Assembly (NCBI GenBank): GCA_024232965.1
Contig: JACKQF010000002.1
Span: 806,001-870,000 of the forward strand
From: Verrucomicrobiaceae bacterium
GTDB taxonomy: Bacteria; Verrucomicrobiota; Verrucomicrobiia; Verrucomicrobiales; Verrucomicrobiaceae
Reading direction: 5' to 3'
DNA length: 64,000 nucleotides
Shown here: positions 46,158 through 52,152 of the stretch, one piece after another
Layout: every line of letters starts with the position of its first letter
Position numbering within the stretch: position 1 is the first letter of the stretch
Program-made: the position numbers and the translations under genes
The notes under the pieces: model-generated
The model's database searches: none
What the model was told of the DNA's origin: nothing
The model's input: the letters and a program-made list of their open reading frames with translations, nothing else

Positions 46158-47270
46158 GCATTGTACATCGGACTCGACGTCCATAAAGAACAAACTGCCG
46201 TTGCCATTGCCGATCCAGGTGCCTCCGGCGAGGTCCGCTTCCACGGCTCGGTGGCGACCACTCAGATCTCCTTGGAGAGGCTGGTGCGCCGCATAGGCAA
46301 AGCCCATGGATGCGCTCTGAACCAACTCCACGTTTGCTACGAGGCGGGCGGTTGCGGGATGTGGATTGCGCGGCTCTTCACCCGGCTCAAGGTGCCTTGC
46401 ACTGTGGTGGCTCCCTCGTTGATCCCGACCAAGGCTGGCGATCAGGTTAAGACCGACAAGAAGGACGCTGTCAAACTCGCCCGATTGCTGCGCGCCGGTG
46501 AGCTTGTCGCGGTTCACATACCCGATGAGACCGACGAGGCCGTGCGCGACCTTTGCCGCGCCCGCGTCGATGCCTATGACGATCTGCGGCGTGCCAAGAC
46601 CCGTCTTCTGGCTCTGCTGCGTCGGCTCGGCTTTCACTACGCAGGCAAAACCCACTGGACCGCCGCGCACAAGCGTTACCTGCGCGAGTTGCAACTACCC
46701 TTGCCTGCCCACCGCATCATCATGGAGGAACTCATCCACCAAATCGACCAGCTTGATGAACGAATCCTGCGCCTGGAAGGGCACATGGAATTGCTTTGCG
46801 CCACCTGGCAGCGCAAGTCCATCGTCGATGCTCTCATGACCTTCCGCGGCTTCCAGATCATCGCGGCCATGATGGTGGTCTCTGAAATCGGCGACTTCGT
46901 GCGCTTCGCCCATCCGCGTCAGTTGATGAGCTATCTTGGTCTCACACCAGGGGAATACTCCTCTGGTGGAAAACAGAAGCAGTCAGGCATCACCAAATGC
47001 GGCAACGCCCACGCCCGCTGGATCCTGGTTGAATGCGCCACGCACTACCGCAAAGATCCGCGGGTGAGTGCACCGCTGTCCAAACGCCAGGACGGGCAGC
47101 CTCGCTGGGTGCTGGAACTCTCATGGCGGACTCAGAATCGGTTGCACTCCCGCTTCACCAAAATGCGCCAGCGGCTGATGCATCACAACAAGATCAAGGT
47201 CGCAGTGGCGCGGGAACTGGCGGCCTTCATCTGGGAGTTGGGGTTCAAGATCCAAAGCAAAGCCTGCTGA
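46131..47270 (+). CDS. IS110-family transposase (DEDD + serine type)
   Basis: 379 residues from ATG 46131 (ATG 46128 also possible). The N-terminal RuvC-like DEDD domain shows YIGLDVHKEQTAVAIAD (first D), CYEAGGCGMW (E) and VKTDKKDAVKLARLLRAGELV (last two D). The C-terminal Transposase_20 domain has LMTFRGFQIIAAMMVVSEIGDF, YLGLTPGEYSSGGKQKQSGITKCGN with the conserved Ser, and ELAAFIWELGF. The gene is full length and seems intact. Family members use a non-coding bridge (seeker) RNA to choose targets. It runs opposite to the cassette genes nearby. Confidence 0.92.
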   Translation: MKTNSDTTPALYIGLDVHKEQTAVAIADPGASGEVRFHGSVATTQISLERLVRRIGKAHGCALNQLHVCYEAGGCGMWIARLFTRLKVPCTVVAPSLIPTKAGDQVKTDKKDAVKLARLLRAGELVAVHIPDETDEAVRDLCRARVDAYDDLRRAKTRLLALLRRLGFHYAGKTHWTAAHKRYLRELQLPLPAHRIIMEELIHQIDQLDERILRLEGHMELLCATWQRKSIVDALMTFRGFQIIAAMMVVSEIGDFVRFAHPRQLMSYLGLTPGEYSSGGKQKQSGITKCGNAHARWILVECATHYRKDPRVSAPLSKRQDGQPRWVLELSWRTQNRLHSRFTKMRQRLMHHNKIKVAVARELAAFIWELGFKIQSKAC

Positions 47271-47804
47271 TGAAGATGAAACTTCCTTTCATGAGCACGC
47301 ACCGTTCCACTCATCTCCCCGCTCAGGCAAAGCCGCCCTGATCCGGCGGGCGCTTCTCTGGCTCCGCGCCCTGCAGCCCCGTGCGGAAGAGTGGCGAAGC
47401 GAAGCTGACCAGCACCCGGCAGACGTTCTGGGATACGATGTCCAAGGCCAAGTGGCATCCAGCGCCCGTTTCTAGACTGGGTCATGGTCACTAGGTGAAT
47501 CCAAATCCTGATGGAAAGGTCCCGCAAGGGGCAGCCCACGCATAGCAGCCTACCAACGCTACAGGCGAAATACCCACCACGCCGCCTACTCTCCGCCCGG
47601 GCCTCCAGGGCACCTCACACAGCCAGCCAGAATACGCCGGAAAGTTGCCCACAGGAACCCTTCGCTCCGACGAGCTTGAAAGGGCCCATTCTCCCGAAGG
47701 AACCCTGTGGACAACTTTCCTCAGAGCAGGCGACACCCTTCAACCATCTCACTGACACCGAGCATGGAAAAATCACGCTTTCCCCCTTGACCACCAAGCA
47801 GCCA
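47271..47804. other. Gene-free stretch: IS right flank and distal cassette 4 remnant
   Basis: No convincing gene. The first ~200 bp after the transposase stop are GC-rich with local hairpins (for example GCCGCC...GGCGGGC near 47332-47352) and could hold the IS guide RNA. The rest up to the attC core at 47805 is what remains of the next cassette. It has only short unlikely frames on the minus strand, and holds a long imperfect inverted repeat at 47639-47720. The expected attC outer core for this cassette (GTTGCTA on the plus strand) is not present. Confidence 0.6.
47639..47720 (+). repeat. Long imperfect inverted repeat
   Basis: Two 26-nt arms (47639-47664 and 47695-47720) match at 22 of 26 positions, separated by 30 nt. 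Outer halves (GGAAAGTTG / CAACTTTCC) are perfect. Orientation of GTT and AAC is opposite to that in an attC site, so it is not an attC. Confidence 0.85.
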
Positions 47805-47930
47805 TAGCAACGTCAAAGGACACAGGACCCCTGACCGGGGGCGCGGCTTCGACTGTGGGTTGAGGTTGGAATGGCCATGACGGATTGAACTCGCGGCGGG
47901 TCAGGGGTTCTGTGCTCCGCCTTGTTGTGC
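47805..47930 (-). other. attC site 3 (integron cassette recombination site)
   Basis: Minus strand reads GCACAAC (R'', 47924-47930) to GTTGCTA (R', 47805-47811). Inner arms pair over ACCCCTGAC/GTCAGGGGT-type sequence, with a long variable centre; 126 bp. R'' equals the complement of the junction that starts the same cassette (48511-48517). It shares centre sequence (TGAACTCGCGGCGGG on plus) with attC site 1. Confidence 0.85.
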
Positions 47931-48503
47931 ATTGGTTGATTCAGAATGGCCCTCGGCTGTCCAGTAGCTCTCCAAAGACTGATCGATCGCCTCGCGGTTG
48001 AACTGATAGTCTGGATCGTCACGGATAAACAGAAGGAACTCCCGCACAACCTGTCGCTGGATCTCGGACAAAGCCGTAAAGTAGGTGCGCCCATGAGCGT
48101 CCAACTGGGTGAGGCAAAAAGACATCCCGTAACCATACTCACCGCGCAGCTCTGCAGTCATGTAGGCGGGAAGGTGAAATCTCATCCCCTCCGCATCGAA
48201 GAAGCTCAGACTGCTGTTGCAACGGTTGAGTTCGTCGGACGGGATTGCTCGCCAGTCGTCCTTTTCATCACCCTCACGGTATGCCGCGCAAGTCTCTTCG
48301 TCCTCGTAGTCGTCTAAACCCTGTGCCTGCTGCAATCCAACTCCATCACCAAGGGTAACTCCTCGAAAGGCTTCAGAAATCAGGGTGATCAGCTCATCTG
48401 CCATCTTGCCCCGCTGAATGGCTTCGCTGGCCTCCTCAAGGAGAATGCGGTCAAAACCTCTGGCGCGCATCTCCGCGAGTTCATCTGGTGTGATGCGCTT
48501 CAT
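47901..48503 (-). CDS. Cassette 3 gene: hypothetical protein (DUF6714-like)
   Basis: 200 residues from ATG 48503, only a few bases after the cassette boundary (cassette begins TTGTGCAGAAAA then ATG), as is usual for integron cassettes. MADELITLISEAFRGVTLGDGVGLQQAQGLDDYEDEETCAAYREGDEKDDWRAIPSDELNRCNSSLSFFDAEGMRFHLPAYM resembles the DUF6714 family, which I recall as a stand-alone cytoplasmic family of unknown function. The reading frame ends inside attC site 3. No signal peptide. Function unknown. Confidence 0.8.
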   Translation of the reverse strand: MKRITPDELAEMRARGFDRILLEEASEAIQRGKMADELITLISEAFRGVTLGDGVGLQQAQGLDDYEDEETCAAYREGDEKDDWRAIPSDELNRCNSSLSFFDAEGMRFHLPAYMTAELRGEYGYGMSFCLTQLDAHGRTYFTALSEIQRQVVREFLLFIRDDPDYQFNREAIDQSLESYWTAEGHSESTNAQQGGAQNP

Positions 48504-48510
48504 TTTTCTG

Positions 48511-48569
48511 CACAACGTCGAAGGTGACTCACGCGCGGTAGCGCGTTGAGTCCACCGACTTGTTCGACA
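48511..48569 (-). other. attC site 2
   Basis: Minus strand reads GTCGAAC (R'', 48563-48569) to GTTGTGC (R', 48511-48517), 59 bp. The inner arms GGTGGACTCAACGCGC and GCGCGTGAGTCACC pair with the extra unpaired bases characteristic of attC, around a 4-nt centre. R'' is the complement of the junction GTTCGAC that begins this same cassette at 49571-49577. Confidence 0.9.
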
Positions 48570-48574
48570 TCTTG

Positions 48575-48790
48575 CTATTCCTGGGGAAACAGTCGCTCGT
48601 CGAGTGCTGTCAACATCCGAGAGAATTCTTGTGCGGTTACACTGACGGGCGAGTTATCCACGGCAGCCTTGAGCTCTGAAATCAGAAACCGTCGTCTCTC
48701 AGTATCAATTCGTATCTGAATTTCGGTTTCCTGCTGTTCATTGAGCTGAGCAACCAGGGTATCAAATAGTGCTTGTTCTTCTTCGTTCAT
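48575..48790 (-). CDS. Cassette 2, second gene: small acidic hypothetical protein
   Basis: 71 residues from ATG 48790, preceded by a good Shine-Dalgarno (AAGGAG, 6 nt before the ATG). It is highly charged and helical: MNEEEQALFDTLVAQLNEQQ, ETEIQIRIDTERRRFLISELKAAVDN, with no recognised domain. It begins 10 bp after the stop of the larger cassette gene and ends just before attC site 2, so one cassette carries two cistrons. Size and charge would fit an antitoxin, immunity or regulatory protein, but nothing proves this. Confidence 0.7.
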   Translation of the reverse strand: MNEEEQALFDTLVAQLNEQQETEIQIRIDTERRRFLISELKAAVDNSPVSVTAQEFSRMLTALDERLFPQE

Positions 48791-48800
48791 GAGTAACTCC

Positions 48801-49544
48801 TTAGTCAAATTTGGATTCGCGTTGTTTAGCTGTCTCGATCTTGAATATGGTAATAGTATTTGCAGGTTTGGTTGAAACGAGCGCTGCATTCTCGTCGTTT
48901 AGAATAACTGGGTCATCCCAATAAGTGATCTCAAATCCTTTCGGACTGCGATGCTGGAGGATGTTTTGAAAACCCACTTTTTCAACGATTCCTAGAAATT
49001 GAGCGTTCAACTCAACACGAGATGCGTCAAGAGAAGGTATGTCGTAGGCGTTGATGAAATTCTGAAGAAATTCGTTGATGGGCATGTTTGCCGAGTCAAA
49101 GAGCTTGTTTCTGACGGTCTCGGATATTTCGAACTCGATGATGGCACCATCTGCACCTGCCACGGCGAATGGTCTCTCATCGGGAGTTCTTTGAACGAGG
49201 AGTTTCCCGTCGGCCTTGAAAATGCGGAAAGGACCCTTTGGCTCTTCCCGCACTCCGAGCGCCGCTCCGAGCAACGCACCCATCAACTTAGCCTGCTCCT
49301 GCTCTGGAGTTAGCTTCGGAGGTTCCGCAGGTTCGCTGCCAACCTGCTCGAGTTTCAGATAATGATTTAGCAGCGCTTGAGCGTCGGCAGCTGGCATTCC
49401 GAGGTAGAAGCCTTTGAATACCAGCGTCTGGTCTTTCTTGTTTTCTCCTTTAGCCTTTATTGCCTCGAAGTCCAAGCTGTCCGCGTGTGTAGCGGGTGGC
49501 ATCATTGTTCCGATGAGCGTCAATGCTAGAGCTAGTTTTTTCAT
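48801..49544 (-). CDS. Cassette 2, first gene: secreted hypothetical protein
   Basis: 247 residues from ATG 49544, with an AGGA Shine-Dalgarno just upstream and signal peptide MKKLALALTLIGTMMPPATHA. An in-frame ATG at 49565, 10 bases after the core junction, is the first start in the cassette and could be used instead. The mature part (SLDFEAIKAKG, LVFKGFYLGMPAADAQALLNHYLKL, FRIFKADGKLLVQ) looks like a small periplasmic/extracellular domain, family not recognised. The gene is visibly AT-richer than the chromosome around it, consistent with acquisition as a cassette. Confidence 0.78.
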   Translation of the reverse strand: MKKLALALTLIGTMMPPATHADSLDFEAIKAKGENKKDQTLVFKGFYLGMPAADAQALLNHYLKLEQVGSEPAEPPKLTPEQEQAKLMGALLGAALGVREEPKGPFRIFKADGKLLVQRTPDERPFAVAGADGAIIEFEISETVRNKLFDSANMPINEFLQNFINAYDIPSLDASRVELNAQFLGIVEKVGFQNILQHRSPKGFEITYWDDPVILNDENAALVSTKPANTITIFKIETAKQRESKFD

Positions 49545-49570
49545 GGTTTTTCCTTTGGCTTTCATTTTTA

Positions 49571-49697
49571 GTCGAACGTCGAAGTCCTCTCACACCTGCC
49601 CGGGGCGCAGCATCGACTGTGAGTTAAAGGTTGAATGGTGCCATAGCGATTTGAACTCGCGGCGGGGGCAGGTGTTGGGAGCGACGCCTTGTTGTGC
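49571..49697 (-). other. attC site 1
   Basis: Minus strand reads GCACAAC (R'', 49691-49697) to GTTCGAC (R', 49571-49577), 127 bp. Inner arms AACACCTGCCC and GGGCAGGTGT pair perfectly over about ten bases around a long variable centre. R'' is the complement of the junction GTTGTGC at 50286-50292 that begins this cassette. Confidence 0.9.
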
Positions 49698-49795
49698 ATT
49701 TTTGTTCAGCTCATCCATAGCACGCAACTATCGATCTGACGCCATTTATTGTCTTTCCACTGAAAAGGTGAATGACCCCCACTCCCCACTGTAAA

Positions 49796-49999
49796 TCAGA
49801 GCTTGTTGCTGATTGCTGCTAAATCTTCCCTACTTAGTTGATAGGCGTCCGTGGAACCTTCAACAATAGTAATGCCATATTCAGCAGCCAAGTCCTCATT
49901 GCCTTGGTGTGTCGGGATTGGGTTATTTCGCCGTTTGAAGCTATTGAAGGTGTCTCGTCTGAGTTCCGGCATCTGCTCATGCAGATAGTCCCAAGACAA
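49796..49999 (-). CDS. Cassette 1 gene, possibly degraded: hypothetical protein
   Basis: A 67-residue frame beginning with TTG (MSWDYLHEQMPELRRDTFNSF, KRRNNPIPTHQGNEDLAAEYGITIVEG). No family recognised. The same frame is open further upstream without a start codon (reading KAFWKAPHGPTPACSSTYDSD), back to a stop near 50065. This suggests the real gene began upstream and lost its start by a frameshift. It is not preceded by a Shine-Dalgarno. It could be a remnant. Confidence 0.45.
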   Translation of the reverse strand: MSWDYLHEQMPELRRDTFNSFKRRNNPIPTHQGNEDLAAEYGITIVEGSTDAYQLSREDLAAISNKL

Positions 50000-50109
50000 A
50001 TCGGAATCATATGTAGACGAGCATGCGGGGGTTGGGCCGTGTGGAGCTTTCCAGAACGCTTTACCTCTTCAGACTAAACCCATCACAGAAATCTGCGATC
50101 AACGAGTAA

Positions 50110-50280
50110 TCAATCTTTATCGAAGGTCGCCGAATATCGATGGATCGTTCCACAGGACCGGCACTTTTCAGTTTGAGTGGCCGTCGGATCACTATGCTCC
50201 CTATTGTCGTCGGTCTGCTTTGTCATAGCACACACGACACGACACCGAGTAAGAAGGATGGACACGGCGACAGCTTTCAT
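50110..50280 (-). CDS. Cassette 1, proximal small frame with CxxC motif
   Basis: 56 residues from ATG 50280, six bases after the cassette/attI junction core; a second in-frame start would give 39 residues. TEKCRSCGTIHRYSATFDKD holds a single C-RS-C pair reminiscent of zinc-ribbon halves. It is in a different frame from the downstream 49796-49999 frame and may be the 5' part of one broken gene. Function unknown. Confidence 0.4.
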   Translation of the reverse strand: MKAVAVSILLTRCRVVCAMTKQTDDNREHSDPTATQTEKCRSCGTIHRYSATFDKD

Positions 50281-50285
50281 TTCTT

Positions 50286-50292
50286 GCACAAC
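50286..50292 (-). other. attI / first-cassette junction core
   Basis: The minus strand reads GTTGTGC, the core matching R'' of attC site 1. Integrase-proximal DNA from here to intI is therefore attI plus leader. Confidence 0.75.
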
Positions 50293-50589
50293 AGTGTTTA
50301 TTCGTATGACCGTCGGAAGTGATATCCGGCGGACAGTCTTTGCGCAGGCTCCTTGAAACTTCCCGTTTTTGCAAGGTTTTTCTGATTGGAGGTGCGTCTA
50401 TCAGCTCCGGTGGGTGCGGGGAATTTGCGGGACGGTACGTTTTTGGATATCTTAGGGGATGAGCGGTCGGATTGGCCGTCTGGATTAGGGCGCACTGACC
50501 GGGCGGGTCAACTCCCCAATTGAAAAAATGTGTTCAAGTGAACATTTCTTCTTGAACGATTGCTGGCATTCTGTAGGTTTTCCCACTGC
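50293..50589. promoter_or_regulatory. attI and intI/cassette promoter region
   Basis: No gene. On the minus strand, TTGACC (50506-50511) and TAATCC (50482-50487) with 18-bp spacing could be the cassette promoter Pc, aimed into the array. On the plus strand, TTGAAA at 50520-50525 could be the -35 box of the intI promoter. A LexA-type palindrome (50531-50544) lies just behind it. attI itself must span the junction at 50286-50292. Confidence 0.55.
50531..50544 (+). promoter_or_regulatory. LexA-type operator upstream of intI
   Basis: TGTTCAAGTGAACA is a perfect TGTTC-N4-GAACA palindrome, which I recall as the LexA box reported for Verrucomicrobia. It lies 46 bp before the intI ATG, just downstream of a possible -35 box (50520-50525). 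Confidence 0.75.
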
Positions 50590-51957
50590 ATGAGCACAAC
50601 CCCTATCCACAAAAAGAGCCGTTGGTGTTGGCGATCTGATCTCGCAGCGTATCGCGGCCTGACGGAGCGTGAACGGGCCGGATTCCTCCTGGTGTTGGAA
50701 TGGTTTGAGAACTTCCGGCTCCGCCACGAACTGGAGGCCGGTCGCGAGGCTGCGCTGATCTTTTGGCGTGGTGAGGTCATCGGCGAAGGCCGACGGCGGG
50801 AGGCCTGGCAGCTTTCTCAATGGGGCGACGCGATCCAATGGTATCTGAATTGGCTGGATGTCTGCGGGCAAGAGAACGGTGAACACCGCAGCCTGCCGGA
50901 GCGGGTGCGGGCGGCAGTCACCTCGGCCTGTGCACGACGCGGTCTGGCCTGGCGGACCCGACAGTGCTATGGGGGCTGGGTGGCACGCTATGCCGCCTTC
51001 GCCGGCGACGAGCGCGCGGTGATGCGGGAGGAGACGGCGACGCAGTTTCTTGAGGCGGTGGTGGCGGAGGAAGATTGCGCGTATTCGACCCAGAAACAGG
51101 CTTTGAATGCCTTGGCGTTCTTTTTCAAGCATGTCTGCGGGGTGGCGGAGCCCGTATTTGGGGTGAAATTGCGCAAGACCGGGGCACGATTACCGGTGGT
51201 GCTCTCCCAGCAGGAAACCCAGCGGCTGTTTGAAGCGATGGAGACAACGCCACAAGAGCGGGAGGCAGAGTTGCGGAGGGTGTCAGAGATCGGCGAGCCA
51301 GTGGCAAAGCCGAAGCCCACTGAAGCGCGCTATGGGTTGGCGGCGCGGCTCCAGTATGGGGCGGGGTTGCGGCTTTCTGAGGTGGTGCGCCTGCGTGTCA
51401 AGGATGTAGACCTCGCCCGCGGCACGGTGACGGTGCGGCAGGGAAAAGGGGATAAGGATCGGTGTTCGGTGTTGCCAAGCCGCCTGCGGGCGGAGTTGGC
51501 GGAGCAGATTGGACGGGCACGGGCGGTGTGGGAGAAGGACCAGGAAGATGGCGTCGGGGGCGTGCACCTGCCAGGAGCGCCGGCGCGAAAGTTTCGCCGA
51601 GCAGCGAAGAGCTTCGAGTGGTTTTGGATTTTCCCTGCTCAACAGCACTCGATCGATCCTGAAAGCGGGATCCGACGGCGGCATCACTTGCACGGGAAGG
51701 TTTACAATGAGGCGATCAAGCGGGCGGCGCTGGCGGCGGGGATTGAAAAGCGGGTGACGAGCCATGCGCTGCGCCATAGTTTTGCCACCCACCTGCTGGA
51801 GGCGGGAACCGATTTGAAGACGATCCAGGAGGTGCTGGGACACGAGGACATCACGACGACAGAAATTTACCTGCACGTAGCAGTCGGGGCCAATGGGCTG
51901 GGGCTGGTGAGTCCGTTGGATCGGCTGCCGACGTTAGAAAGTGCGTTCGTTGCTTGA
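50590..51957 (+). CDS. intI: Integron integrase (IntI-type tyrosine recombinase) with N-terminal extension
   Basis: 455 residues from ATG 50590. Catalytic residues are all present: R261 (AGLRLSEVV), K286 or K289 (QGKGDKD), H392 and R395 (HALRHSFATHL), H418 (LGHED) and Y427 (TTEIYLHV). The IntI-specific insert between the K and HxxR boxes is present: GVHLPGAPARKFRRA, WFWIFPAQQHSIDPESGIRRRHH, needed for attC hairpin binding. The end LVSPLD is also typical. It is about 120 residues longer than class 1 IntI: roughly residues 1-100 form an extra helical N-terminal domain, and residues 217-247 hold an additional insert. It is divergent from the cassettes, the classic integron layout. Confidence 0.93.
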   Translation: MSTTPIHKKSRWCWRSDLAAYRGLTERERAGFLLVLEWFENFRLRHELEAGREAALIFWRGEVIGEGRRREAWQLSQWGDAIQWYLNWLDVCGQENGEHRSLPERVRAAVTSACARRGLAWRTRQCYGGWVARYAAFAGDERAVMREETATQFLEAVVAEEDCAYSTQKQALNALAFFFKHVCGVAEPVFGVKLRKTGARLPVVLSQQETQRLFEAMETTPQEREAELRRVSEIGEPVAKPKPTEARYGLAARLQYGAGLRLSEVVRLRVKDVDLARGTVTVRQGKGDKDRCSVLPSRLRAELAEQIGRARAVWEKDQEDGVGGVHLPGAPARKFRRAAKSFEWFWIFPAQQHSIDPESGIRRRHHLHGKVYNEAIKRAALAAGIEKRVTSHALRHSFATHLLEAGTDLKTIQEVLGHEDITTTEIYLHVAVGANGLGLVSPLDRLPTLESAFVA

Positions 51958-52011
51958 GCGGGGTTTTCTGCGACATAGAAACCATTCTTTCCTGGTGTCG
52001 TAACTTTCTCC

Positions 52012-52064
52012 CGGCCGCAGGGCTGCCATTGCGCTAAAGCGGCAGCAGGGCTGCGCGCAGTCCA
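52012..52064 (+). repeat. REP-like palindromes after intI
   Basis: AGCGGCAGCAGGGCTGC followed by GCAGTCCA (52038-52061) repeats the block at 21659-21684 nearly exactly. A shorter relative (GGCCGCAGGGCTGCC) lies at about 52013. No gene was seen in 51958-52152. Confidence 0.7.
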
Positions 52065-52152
52065 TGGGCTGTCGCCTACCTTGGGCGCGTATCAGTGGCA
52101 TCGGCCGGATCTTGACTTCCAAATCCGAATCCGTCAGCCTCGGTATGTGAAT

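Larger units (their letters stand above)
45957..47540 (+). mobile_element. IS110-family insertion sequence, ends not resolved
   Basis: Contains a full-length DEDD transposase gene (46131-47270) and about 200 bp of GC-rich, hairpin-prone non-coding DNA downstream. IS110-family elements lack classical terminal inverted repeats and make few or no target duplications, so the ends cannot be fixed by eye. A weak inverted match (GCGAGACCTT near 45978 and its complement near 47519-47528) might be subterminal repeats. Outer limits given here are maximal guesses. Confidence 0.5.

Noticed and set aside
47183..47539. 118-codon minus-strand frame across the 3' end of the transposase gene
   Set aside because: Overlaps the transposase C-terminal coding region and the presumed IS right end; no protein pattern.
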